Shown here: positions 8,702 to 17,058 of the stretch, piece after piece
Numbering within the stretch: position 1 is the stretch's first letter
Layout: the number at the start of each line of letters is the position of its first letter
Program-made: the position numbers and the translations under genes
Assembly (NCBI RefSeq): GCF_003966895.1
Contig: NZ_AP018449.1
Span: 1,656,001 to 1,720,000, forward strand
From: Methylomusa anaerophila
GTDB taxonomy: Bacteria; Bacillota; Negativicutes; Sporomusales; Sporomusaceae
Reading direction: 5' to 3'
Length of the DNA: 64,000 nt
Notes under the pieces: generated by a model
What the model saw: only the letters and a program-made list of their open reading frames with translations
What the model was told of the DNA's origin: nothing
Database searches by the model: none

Positions 8702-10089
8702 TAACCTTTGATTGGTTTAAGCGGCTTCGCAAATCAATTAAATCGACGCAAGAAAAAGTTGCGGCCTCTGAAAAACTTAGCAAAGATGAATTGGAATTTT
8801 TACCGGCGGCTTTGGAGGTTGTACAAACGCCGCCTTCACCTGTCGGTCGTTTGACTGCTTGGTTGCTGATTGCTTTATTTTCTATTGCGGTAGTATGGTC
8901 TTGTGTGGGTCATGTTGACGAGGTTGCCATAGCCCAGGGAAAAGTAATACCTTCCGGTTATACAAAGACGATTCAGGCGTTTGATACCGGCGTTGTAAAA
9001 GCCATCCACGTCAAGGATGGAAGCAAAGTCCAACCGGGAGACGTACTTATTGAGATGGACACCACCTTTACTACGGCTGATTTTACCCGTCTGCTCAAAG
9101 AACAAGCTTACTATCAACTGGAGATAAAGCGATTAATTGCAGAACAAACAGGCCAGCCTTTTGTACCGGATCCGGATTCGGCTTTTAACCCCCAGGATCT
9201 GCTTTTTCAATTGCAATATTATCGCAGCCGGATGGCGGAATATCAGGCAAAAGCTGCAACTGCGCAGCAGGCTGTTAATCAGGCCCAGGCAGCTATCGAA
9301 ACGGCGCAGGCGGCAAAGCAAAAACTGACCTTGCAGCTTGAAATTGCAATCGATAAGGAATCTAAAATGGAGAAATTGACGGAAGTTGGCGCTGTTGGTC
9401 AATTCCAATACTTGGACTATAAGGAAAAACGGAATAATATCCAACAGGACCTCGTTTCGCAAACAAGTGATATTGCGAAAGCCAACTATGCACTGCTGCA
9501 GAGTATAGAATCTCTGAATAATATCGTAAGCGAGCGGGAAAACGATATTATGAGCAAGTTGGTGGAATCCCGCCATCAACTGCAGGCTGTTGAAGAGGAG
9601 TTAAGAAAGGCTGAGGAAAAGGATCGTCGGAGCACAGTTACTTCGCCGATTGCGGGAACCGTACAACAGTTGGCGGTTCACACCGTCGGTGGAGTTGTGA
9701 CTCCGGCGCAGGCGCTAATGCTGGTTGTTCCCGAAGACGCGCAAATGGAAATAGAAGCATGGGTTGCCAACAAGGATATAGGGTTTGTCTATGGCGGGCA
9801 AAATGCCGAGATTAAGGTTGAGACATTTAATTTCCAAAAATACGGGACGCTAGACGCTACTCTGGTTGAAATTAGTTCTGATGCCGTGGATGATAAAGAT
9901 AAAGGCCTTGTCTACAGGGCCTTGTTTCGCACCAATTTAAATTACTTTTCTCTGGCAAATGACAGAACCGTATATTTGAGCCCGGGAATGGCCGTAATTG
10001 CCGAGATTAAGACAAGAAAAAAAAGGATTATTGAATACTTCATGGATCCCTTTATTAAATATAGGAGTGAGGGATTACGAGAAAGGTAA
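8692..10089 (+). CDS. HlyD-family periplasmic adaptor of type I secretion
   Basis: 465 residues: cytoplasmic N-terminus, one membrane helix (about residues 55-73), lipoyl/barrel-sandwich halves (VIPSGYTKTIQAF and TSPIAGTVQQL), a long Ala/Gln/Glu-rich coiled coil between them (about 135-310) and a C-terminal beta-barrel domain. It links the inner-membrane ABC protein to an outer-membrane TolC-like channel. Starts inside the exporter gene with GGAGGG upstream, so the two are translationally coupled. A strong terminator follows, which marks the end of the operon. No TolC or RTX-type substrate is encoded in the window. Confidence 0.9.
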   Translation: MRLITFDWFKRLRKSIKSTQEKVAASEKLSKDELEFLPAALEVVQTPPSPVGRLTAWLLIALFSIAVVWSCVGHVDEVAIAQGKVIPSGYTKTIQAFDTGVVKAIHVKDGSKVQPGDVLIEMDTTFTTADFTRLLKEQAYYQLEIKRLIAEQTGQPFVPDPDSAFNPQDLLFQLQYYRSRMAEYQAKAATAQQAVNQAQAAIETAQAAKQKLTLQLEIAIDKESKMEKLTEVGAVGQFQYLDYKEKRNNIQQDLVSQTSDIAKANYALLQSIESLNNIVSERENDIMSKLVESRHQLQAVEEELRKAEEKDRRSTVTSPIAGTVQQLAVHTVGGVVTPAQALMLVVPEDAQMEIEAWVANKDIGFVYGGQNAEIKVETFNFQKYGTLDATLVEISSDAVDDKDKGLVYRALFRTNLNYFSLANDRTVYLSPGMAVIAEIKTRKKRIIEYFMDPFIKYRSEGLRER

Positions 10090-10100
10090 GCTGAATTTTA

Positions 10101-10132
10101 ACGTCCAACCTGTACACGGGTTGGACGTTTTA
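10101..10132 (+). terminator. Intrinsic terminator after the secretion operon
   Basis: A perfect 10-bp stem, ACGTCCAACC (10101-10110) with its complement at 10119-10128, an 8-nt loop and a short T run. Confidence 0.85.
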
Positions 10133-10278
10133 GCATTCTTGCGAAGGATTTTCAGTTAACAGTTAAGTAGGGAAACTGCGTGGCCGTGTAGAACTAAGAA
10201 TATATATAATTTAACACGAAATACTGGTAAGCCGGATGTATAATCGCACTATATGAAACAGGGGGTAATCACAAGCCG

Positions 10279-11064
10279 ATGTCGCTACATAACGAAAAAG
10301 AATGGGAGACTTTCAAGCAAAAATTGTATTCGAAATCCGGTATTAATCTGAACGACTATAAACCGGCGCAAATGCAGCGGCGCATCGGTAATATGATGAG
10401 TCGGCACAGTGTGACCGGGTATTTGGATTTTTTTGCCAAACTGGAGAGCGATGCCAAATTATATAAAGATTTTATTGATTTCCTGACAATTAATGTCACC
10501 GAATTTTTCCGGACGCCGGAAAAATTTGATGAACTGGAAAAAGTAGTTCTGGCTGACTTGTTAAAGAAAAGCCCCAAATTGAACATTTGGAGTGCCGGTT
10601 GTTCCACCGGTGCGGAACCATATTCCCTGGCAATTATGCTCAATGAAATGACGCCTCACACCCGCCACCGGATTTTGGCCACCGATTTGGACAAGGAAAT
10701 GCTGGCTAAGGCCAAACAGGGATCTTACACCATTAACGAACTGAAGAATATTCCCGCGGCCCGGCTTAACAAGTACTTTAAACAAGTTAACGGCAGTACG
10801 GTGATTCATGAGGATATTCGTTCCCGGGTGGAGTTTAAGCAGCATAATCTGCTTGTTGACAAATTCGAATCAGGCTTCGATCTCATTTTGTGCCGCAACG
10901 TGGTTATATATTTTACGGAAGAAGCCAAGGACGCTCTCTATCGCCGCTTCTTTGCCGCTTTAAAACCCGGCGGGGTGATGTTCGTCGGCGGCACGGAGGC
11001 AATTCTCAATTTCCGTGAAATCGGCTTTCAACACTACCTACCGTTCTTTTATCGCAAACCATAA
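10279..11064 (+). CDS. cheR: CheR-type protein-glutamate O-methyltransferase
   Basis: 261 residues. The N-terminal helical domain (about 1-75) ends in INVTEFFRTPEKF, the CheR hallmark; the SAM-binding domain has WSAGCSTGAEPYSLA and the C-terminal FDLILCRNVVIYF and GTEAI motifs. CheR methylates receptor glutamates using S-adenosylmethionine. No other chemotaxis gene is nearby. CAGGGGGTAA lies upstream of the ATG. The downstream region carries a long palindromic repeat and converges on the carboxypeptidase gene. Confidence 0.92.
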   Translation: MSLHNEKEWETFKQKLYSKSGINLNDYKPAQMQRRIGNMMSRHSVTGYLDFFAKLESDAKLYKDFIDFLTINVTEFFRTPEKFDELEKVVLADLLKKSPKLNIWSAGCSTGAEPYSLAIMLNEMTPHTRHRILATDLDKEMLAKAKQGSYTINELKNIPAARLNKYFKQVNGSTVIHEDIRSRVEFKQHNLLVDKFESGFDLILCRNVVIYFTEEAKDALYRRFFAALKPGGVMFVGGTEAILNFREIGFQHYLPFFYRKP

Positions 11065-11100
11065 TACTAAAAAAATATATGCTAAATATGCTTAGATTAT

Positions 11101-11312
11101 CAAATGCCACGAACTGATTAGAAATCGTCAGATACCGTTGCATATGAAAAAAGCTTATCGTGATCATATTTGCTAATTATTATTCGGACTGTCATAGTCA
11201 GACCGTCTAGGCGTGACGAGAACCGGAACGGAGGCGTACTGGACGTACGTCGAAGTGAGGACCGCAGGAACAACGACGCAGATGGCGGTTTATAATCAGT
11301 TCCCCACTTAAT
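11101..11312. repeat. Long palindromic intergenic repeat, copy 1
   Basis: About 210 bp with imperfect terminal inverted repeats (CACGAACTGATTAGAAATCG at the left, the complement of TGGCGGTTTATAATCAGTTC at the right) and a conserved core around CGGAACGGAGGCGTAC, a GTACG hairpin, and GCAGGAACAACGACGCAG. Closely matches copies at 16835-17040 and 20123-20333. Lies between convergent genes. No ORF inside. Confidence 0.85.
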
Positions 11313-11322
11313 TGTGCATAAA

Positions 11323-12498
11323 TTATAAAAGTCCCCAGCCGGCTAATCTGCGCATAAGGTGCATCATATTGCGGAAGAGGATTTTATCGACAGTAAGTTC
11401 TTCCACCCCGCTGGCTGCAATCAAATCTACTGTTTTGACGGCTTTGTCCTGTATGTAAAAGATGATTTCGCCAATTTTTTGTCCCTGGTAGACAGGGGCT
11501 TTTATTTTTTCCGGCAAATCCAATTCCACGGTGACGTGGTCATAATCCGCAGCGCCAACCGCCAGAGCGGCAACGCCGTCGACAACGGCGTCAACCATAT
11601 TGTTCATACCGCTTTCCACCGGCAAAGCCGTAAACACTGTTCCCGTTTCGGCGTATTCGTAGAGCTCAAAGTTATCAAAGCCGTATTTTAAGAGGTGCAT
11701 AGAGTCCTGCCAGCGGGCGTGATCGTGAAGCACCACGGCAATGAGTTTCTGGTTACCCCTGGTGGCGCTGGATACAAGGCAGGGTCCGGCCTGGGAGGTA
11801 GTGCCTGTTTTTACGCCGTCGGCCTCTTCCAGCATCCACAGCAGCCTATTGGTGTTGCGTACATTGCCTTCTTGCGACCGGCCGCGACGGTCCAGCCATT
11901 CAATGGACGTTTCTTTTGTGCCGACAATTTCGGCGAATAACGGATTGCTGAGAGCATAGCGGGCTATCCAGGCCAGATCGAAAGCGGTGGATAGATGATT
12001 GGGGTTATGAAGCCCGTGGGGATTGACAAAACGGCTGTTGCTTGCACCTAATGCCGCGGCCTTTTGATTCATCATAGCAACAAAAGCATCCTCAGAACCT
12101 GCCAGATGTTCGGCAATGGCCACTGCCCCGTCATTTCCCGAACGCAGTAAAAAACCTGACACCAACTCCTTAAGGGTCAGCATTTGGCCGGGAAACAAAT
12201 GCAGTGAGGAACCGGCAGTGGCAGCCGCCTTGGCGCTTACGCGGACCATATCGTCCAAACGGCCGCTTTCCAGGGCAATCAGAGCGGTAAGAATTTTGGT
12301 AGTACTGGCAGGCGGCAATTTCTTGTTCATTTGTTTTTCATAGAGTACTTGGCCGGTCTTTGCATCCATCAAAACCGCAGCTTCGGCTGAAATTTGCAGC
12401 GGGGCGGCGCTTGCCGGACAGGGACCAAAGCAAATCGAAAAAACAGCGATACAAATCATAAGCATTATGGGATGACTCCGCAATAAATTAGGATTCAT
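11323..12498 (-). CDS. D-alanyl-D-alanine carboxypeptidase (PBP5/DacF-like)
   Basis: 391 residues with an N-terminal signal peptide (cleavage near PASAA, residue 31). All three penicillin-binding motifs are visible: STTK (65-68, nucleophile Ser65), SGN (120-122) and KTG (230-232). A C-terminal beta-domain follows and the last ~15 residues are amphipathic (MMHLMRRLAGWGLL), the membrane-anchoring tail of this family. It trims the terminal D-Ala from peptidoglycan stem peptides at the outer face of the inner membrane. In spore formers relatives act in vegetative wall or cortex. GGGAGGAAT precedes the ATG. Divergent from the deacetylase gene. Confidence 0.93.
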   Translation of the reverse strand: MNPNLLRSHPIMLMICIAVFSICFGPCPASAAPLQISAEAAVLMDAKTGQVLYEKQMNKKLPPASTTKILTALIALESGRLDDMVRVSAKAAATAGSSLHLFPGQMLTLKELVSGFLLRSGNDGAVAIAEHLAGSEDAFVAMMNQKAAALGASNSRFVNPHGLHNPNHLSTAFDLAWIARYALSNPLFAEIVGTKETSIEWLDRRGRSQEGNVRNTNRLLWMLEEADGVKTGTTSQAGPCLVSSATRGNQKLIAVVLHDHARWQDSMHLLKYGFDNFELYEYAETGTVFTALPVESGMNNMVDAVVDGVAALAVGAADYDHVTVELDLPEKIKAPVYQGQKIGEIIFYIQDKAVKTVDLIAASGVEELTVDKILFRNMMHLMRRLAGWGLL

Positions 12499-12625
12499 GC
12501 TAATTCCTCCCTGTTTTGCGCTACTTCATTATATTGCAGTGTTTTTGCTATCATTCCCTTAAAAGGAATATACCTTCTTGTTGGCGCGTAAGATCAAATA
12601 GGCGCCTAAAGGTGGAGGTGTTGAT

Positions 12626-13345
12626 ATGGATATGAAGGCAATTTGGCGGCGGGGGTTTTTTAGTATTACGGTGGTGGTGACTGGCCTATTGTTGGGAACA
12701 GCCCTTGACGTGGTAAAAATGCTCGATGACAACGCGACAGTGATAAAAAAAGTACCGACTACTCACAAAGTAGTGGCACTTTCCTTCGACGACGGTCCCC
12801 ACTTAAAAACCACGCCGGAAATCTTAGCAGTGCTCCAAGAAAAAAACATCAAGGCCACTTTTTTTGTGCTGGGATCCAACGCGGCGAATCACCCTGAAAT
12901 TGTAGCCCAAGCGTCTGCCGCCGGTCACGAAATTGCCAGCCATGCTTTTAGCCACAAAAGAATAAACAGTTTGTCGGCAGAAGAAATTAAGCAAGAAATA
13001 GAACGGACTGAGGCAATCATCACGGCAGTGGCGCCCAAACCCAACCTGTTTCGCCCCCCGGAGGGGGCATATAACGATAAAATCGTCGCTTTACTCAGGG
13101 AAAAAGGCTATACTACCATCCTCTGGTCGGTAGACGCTGGTGACTGGCGCCGGCCGCCTGCCGGTCAGGTTGTGAAAAATGTAATGGATGCCATTGCCCC
13201 GGGAACAATTATTCTCATGCATGACGGGCAGCCTGCTTTACCCACCGCCCAGGCGCTGCGGGAAATAATTGATCGTTTACGGGAGCAGGGATACCAGATT
13301 GTTACTGTGGGTGAACTCTTAAAATATTATGAGATACGGCAGTAG
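12626..13345 (+). CDS. Polysaccharide deacetylase (CE4; PdaB/chitin-deacetylase-like)
   Basis: 239 residues with an N-terminal membrane anchor or signal (about 9-27). CE4 motifs in order: SFDDGPH (catalytic Asp and metal Asp), HAFSHKRI (metal His pair), FRPPEGAY, DAGDWRRP and ILMHDG. Removes N-acetyl groups from peptidoglycan or chitin-like glycans outside the membrane; spore formers use such enzymes for cortex synthesis, but the sequence alone does not fix its role. GGTGGAGG lies before the ATG. Confidence 0.92.
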   Translation: MDMKAIWRRGFFSITVVVTGLLLGTALDVVKMLDDNATVIKKVPTTHKVVALSFDDGPHLKTTPEILAVLQEKNIKATFFVLGSNAANHPEIVAQASAAGHEIASHAFSHKRINSLSAEEIKQEIERTEAIITAVAPKPNLFRPPEGAYNDKIVALLREKGYTTILWSVDAGDWRRPPAGQVVKNVMDAIAPGTIILMHDGQPALPTAQALREIIDRLREQGYQIVTVGELLKYYEIRQ

Positions 13346-13373
13346 CCGCGGTAAATGGGGACCGTCAAAAATA

Positions 13374-13763
13374 TTACTGATGATAGGGTTTAAGGTTTTG
13401 CCAATGAGACTGAATAAGTTGATCATAGCGATAGATGGTGGCTGTGCGTTCATTGCGTAATGACTGTATCGAACTCAATATTTTTTGATCAAATTTATAG
13501 ACTTTGACTTTAGGCACGTTCACGGGTTTGGCAAATTCCCTCAGCCGGGTAGCTACCTTGCAATTAGACTTGGCCTCTTTAATAAGCACTGCCGGTTCTA
13601 ATAGATCGGAGCCTTCGTAACGGTGAATCAAACAGTTGGGTTCAAGCCGATCGATGACCGTTTTATTATCCCCTTCCAGAACTACTTTTCCACCGCAACC
13701 GGGGCAATTGCCCAAATCAGCCGGTAAACAACTGAAACAGCTACTGCAAACAACTTCATTCAT
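13374..13763 (-). CDS. Small zinc-ribbon protein of unknown function
   Basis: 129 residues. The N-terminus holds four paired cysteines, CSSCFSCL and CPGCGGK, typical of a zinc ribbon. A central segment (HRYEGSDLLEPAVLIKEAKSN) precedes a basic C-terminus. ATG 13763 is chosen because GGAGGGA (13771-13777) is correctly spaced; a GTG two codons upstream is too close. It converges with the deacetylase gene. No family recognised. Confidence 0.7.
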   Translation of the reverse strand: MNEVVCSSCFSCLPADLGNCPGCGGKVVLEGDNKTVIDRLEPNCLIHRYEGSDLLEPAVLIKEAKSNCKVATRLREFAKPVNVPKVKVYKFDQKILSSIQSLRNERTATIYRYDQLIQSHWQNLKPYHQ

Positions 13764-13949
13764 GGACACATCCCTCCGTCAATTATTTTGTCCGGAAAAC
13801 CGTCGGACTATAAAAAGTTTTGCGAGTGACTGCCAAATTTTTCTTATTACAATAAGTTTTTTTCATATACAACGGCGGTGTGAAGGTTTTCCTGGGAGGG
13901 AGTCGAATAAATATTAGGCCGGAATGGTATTGTAAGGGGAGACAAGATT

Positions 13950-15026
13950 ATGCGAAACATGAGATTGGCGGCAGCGCTGGCCCTGGTATTTATTTTAGTG
14001 ACAACTGTCTTTTTAGGCGGCTGCGGCCAGAAGCTTGCTGTAGCTCCGCAACAAGGAGGACTACAAGGACTAAAAAAACTTAAAGTCGGTCTGGTATTTG
14101 ACGTCGGCGGCCGCGGCGATAAGTCTTTTAATGATGCTGCGTATGAGGGTCTGGAAAAAGCCGAAAAGGAATTTGGCGATAAAATAGAAATTAAGTACCT
14201 AGAGCCGTCTGCCGGCGGGGAAAACCGGGAGCGGCTTTTAAGGCTTATGGCTCAGGATAAATATGACCTGATTTTTGGTGTTGGTTTCATTTTTACCGAC
14301 TCCATCGCCAAAGTGGCAAAAGAATTTCCTCAGATCAAATTCGGCCTGATTGATGGCTTTGTTCCCGGCCTGAAAGCTGAGAATAATATTTCGTGCCTGC
14401 TGTTCCGCGAACACGAGGGGTCTTTCCTGGTCGGCGCCGCCGCCGCCATGCAAAGCAAGACCGGCAAGATTGGTTTTGTAGGCGGCATGCAAAGTCCTTT
14501 AATCGAAAAATTTGAGACCGGGTATATTGCCGGCGCCAAATATATCAACCCCAATATTGGCATATTGTCCGATTACATCGGCACTGCCAGTGACGCCTTC
14601 AAAGACCCTGTCAAAGGTAAGGAACTGACATTAAAACAAATCAAAGACGGCGCCGATGTAATTTATCATGCTTCCGGCGCTTCCGGCATCGGTGTATTGG
14701 AAGCCGCAGCTTCGCAGCAAAAATTTGTCATTGGCGTTGACTCCGACCAATCTCTCCCCGCTAAGGAAGATCAGCGTTCGTTTGTACTGACCAGTATGCT
14801 CAAACGGGTGGACGTAGCTGTATATGAAACGATCCGGAGCCTCGTCACCCAAAAATTCCAAGGTGGTTACCAAGAGTTTGGCGTGCAAGAAAACGGCGTT
14901 GGTTATGCCGAAAACCAATACAACAAGGAACTGATCGCTGCAAACAAGGCCAAACTGGATGAACTTAAGGAAAAAATCATCATGGGCGAAATCAAAGTTC
15001 CCACCAGCAAAGAAGACCTAAAGTAA
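13950..15026 (+). CDS. BMP-family lipoprotein (PnrA/Med-like solute-binding protein)
   Basis: 358 residues with a lipoprotein signal (FLGGCG, lipid-modified Cys near residue 26). The family signature GDKSFNDAAYEGLEKA follows near residue 55, and GVGFIFTDSI and KIGFVGGMQSPLIE match the PBP1 fold of nucleoside- or quorum-type ABC receptors. Tethered to the membrane, it would deliver a ligand (purine nucleosides in known relatives) to an ABC permease, but no permease or ATPase genes lie next to it, so it is an orphan receptor here. Confidence 0.9.
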   Translation: MRNMRLAAALALVFILVTTVFLGGCGQKLAVAPQQGGLQGLKKLKVGLVFDVGGRGDKSFNDAAYEGLEKAEKEFGDKIEIKYLEPSAGGENRERLLRLMAQDKYDLIFGVGFIFTDSIAKVAKEFPQIKFGLIDGFVPGLKAENNISCLLFREHEGSFLVGAAAAMQSKTGKIGFVGGMQSPLIEKFETGYIAGAKYINPNIGILSDYIGTASDAFKDPVKGKELTLKQIKDGADVIYHASGASGIGVLEAAASQQKFVIGVDSDQSLPAKEDQRSFVLTSMLKRVDVAVYETIRSLVTQKFQGGYQEFGVQENGVGYAENQYNKELIAANKAKLDELKEKIIMGEIKVPTSKEDLK

Positions 15027-15090
15027 ATTAACCAGGAAACAGATTGTATACAAGGGGGTGGCCCCTGACAGTCTGTTAAAGTATCTGGGC

Positions 15091-15423
15091 TTAACAGTAA
15101 GGGATGACCGGTGGTTCCCTCATAGAACCACCGGCGAAGAGCTGATGCAGTTTACCGATAATTTCGTCGGGGGATTGACCGGTGGCGTTTAGAACAAAGG
15201 CCGGGTGGTAATCATGTATTGCGTGAGTACCGATACTAATATCGGCGTGGAGGAACTCGCCAACCGGCCCGGCAATATCCTGGCGGTAACCGGTGCAGAC
15301 GACGGCATCCACCGATATTCCGGGACGCATTGCCTCCAGACTGTCGATGACAATATAGCTCGTTTCCCGCAGCTTGGCCGCAAGGCGAGGCAGCTCGGAG
15401 GTGAGAACTACTACTTTTGGCAT
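15091..15423 (-). CDS. YkuS-like (UPF0180-type) small protein
   Basis: 110 residues. Begins MPKVVVLTSELPRLAAKLRE and contains VDAVVCTGYRQDIAG, a pattern like the YkuS family (short Rossmann-like proteins of unknown function), with ATGQSPDEIIGKL near the end. Convergent with the upstream lipoprotein gene and divergent from the peptidase gene. Family call moderate, function unknown. Confidence 0.65.
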   Translation of the reverse strand: MPKVVVLTSELPRLAAKLRETSYIVIDSLEAMRPGISVDAVVCTGYRQDIAGPVGEFLHADISIGTHAIHDYHPAFVLNATGQSPDEIIGKLHQLFAGGSMREPPVIPYC

Positions 15424-15546
15424 GTGAAATTCCTTTCTTTTAATAATGAAATTATGAATATAAATATAATTGTATTAATTATTATTGCTTTTTATTCGTA
15501 TAAAATGGGGATAATGTTTTTACAGAGAACAAGGGGGGACTAAATC

Positions 15547-16677
15547 ATGATCAATCGCCGGCGAATGCTTAATGACTTTACCGAGATGGTCAAAATCAAG
15601 TGCTCTTCCGGGGCGGAAAGGGAAATCGCCGATCTTTTAAAACAGCGTTTGGCTGAGTTGGGTCTTGCGGTTTCCGAGGACGATGCGGGAAAAAAAATCG
15701 GCGGCAATGCCGGCAATGTTTTCGGTTATCTTCGCGGCAACGCAACTTCAGCCCCGACGGTTTTTTTATCTGCTCACATGGACTGCGTTGATCCCTGTGC
15801 CGGCGTTGAGCCGGTATTGAAGGACGGTGTCATTGCTTGTGCCGGCGACACTGTTCTTGGCGCTGACGATAAGGCGGGAGTCGCTGCTATCATGGAAGCT
15901 GTCCGGGTAATTAAAGAAGAAAATATTCCCCATGGCGATATTCAGATTGTGTTTACGGTAGCGGAAGAGGGTGGTTTGAGCGGGTCAAAAAACCTCGAAC
16001 CGTCCCTGCTTAAGGCTGATTTTGGCTATGCGCTGGATTCCGGCGGTTCACCCGGGGAAATTATTACCATGGCGCCGGGACAAAACAGTATCAAAATCCT
16101 GGTGTACGGCAAGAAAGCCCATGCCGGCGTGGCGCCGGAAGAGGGCGTAAACGCCATTGTTCTGGCCGGAAAAGCATTGGCTGCCGTGAAATACGGCCGC
16201 ATTGATTTTGAGACAACAGCCAATTTCGGTATTATTAAGGGCGGCATCGCCACGAACATCGTCCCGGACACGGTGGCAATACAGGCGGAAGCCCGCAGCC
16301 GCAATTTAGACAAACTGCAGGCGCAAACCGAACATATGCGCAAGACCTTCGAGGAAGTAGCGAGGACCAATGGCGGCCGGGCTGAAGTCACTGTTGATAA
16401 AGCCTATGATCCGTATGTGCTGGAGGATTCTTCCCCCGTTGTTGCGCTTGCCAAAGACGCGGCGGCAAGCATTGGACTGACCCCGGTCGTCACTGCTTCC
16501 GGCGGCGGCAGCGATGCTAACTACTTTAACAATTACGGCGTTCCGACAGCTGTCCTCGGCGTTGGCATGAGCAAAGTCCATACCACGGAAGAATACATAA
16601 AAGAAGAGGACCTGTACAATTCTGCCGCTTATGTCGTGGCCATTATTAAAACAGCCGCCCAAATGAAGAAAAACTAA
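15547..16677 (+). CDS. M20-family metallopeptidase (PepT-like)
   Basis: 376 residues. Zinc-site residues are recognisable in order: LSAHMDCVD, GADDKAGVA, AEEGGLSG (catalytic Glu and ligand Glu), ALDSGG and a C-terminal HTTEE. A dimerisation domain interrupts the catalytic domain at about 180-290. Cytoplasmic di-zinc aminopeptidase or tripeptidase is the likely activity. AGGGGGGAC precedes the ATG. A rho-independent terminator follows at 16700. Confidence 0.92.
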   Translation: MINRRRMLNDFTEMVKIKCSSGAEREIADLLKQRLAELGLAVSEDDAGKKIGGNAGNVFGYLRGNATSAPTVFLSAHMDCVDPCAGVEPVLKDGVIACAGDTVLGADDKAGVAAIMEAVRVIKEENIPHGDIQIVFTVAEEGGLSGSKNLEPSLLKADFGYALDSGGSPGEIITMAPGQNSIKILVYGKKAHAGVAPEEGVNAIVLAGKALAAVKYGRIDFETTANFGIIKGGIATNIVPDTVAIQAEARSRNLDKLQAQTEHMRKTFEEVARTNGGRAEVTVDKAYDPYVLEDSSPVVALAKDAAASIGLTPVVTASGGGSDANYFNNYGVPTAVLGVGMSKVHTTEEYIKEEDLYNSAAYVVAIIKTAAQMKKN

Positions 16678-16699
16678 ATCAACCCCGGAGCCAAATACA

Positions 16700-16728
16700 A
16701 AAAGGACGCAAATCCGCGTCCTTTTCTG
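16700..16728 (+). terminator. Intrinsic terminator after the M20 peptidase
   Basis: AAAAGGACGC (16700-16709) pairs with GCGTCCTTTT (16716-16725). Confidence 0.85.
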
Positions 16729-16834
16729 TATTACCAAGCTGAATTTTTCCGTGCAATGATATATTCCCACCTTGGAGGAGCCGGCCTAATTGCCCCTGTG
16801 CTCTTTCTATTTAGATAAAAAGCAACAAGCTACC

Positions 16835-17040
16835 CAAATGCCACGAACAGCTTAGAAATCGTCAGATGCTAGGCGCGACGAGAACCGGAACGAAAGCGTA
16901 CTGGTTGTACGCTGTAGTGAGGATCGCAGAAGCACGATTCTGATTTCGTTAGTGTTATCAACGCAAGTTAACTTGTCGCAGATAACAGCAACGCAGATTG
17001 TGCGGCGACGCAGCATGGCGGTTTCTAAGCTGTTCCCCCC
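16835..17040. repeat. Long palindromic intergenic repeat, copy 2 (rearranged)
   Basis: Same ends as copies 1 and 3 (CCACGAACAGCTTAGAAATC and TGGCGGTTTCTAAGC). The ~60-bp arm between two GTCAGA repeats present in copies 1 and 3 is missing, and about 70 extra bases, rich in CGCAGATAACAGCAACGCAG-type sequence, lie before the right end. It sits between two convergent genes. Confidence 0.8.
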
Positions 17041-17058
17041 TTATCGTAAAAAAGTCCA

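Noticed and set aside
11101..11312. Riboswitch or T-box interpretation of the palindromic repeats
   Set aside because: Copies sit between convergent genes and after terminators, and no specifier or aptamer core is visible.
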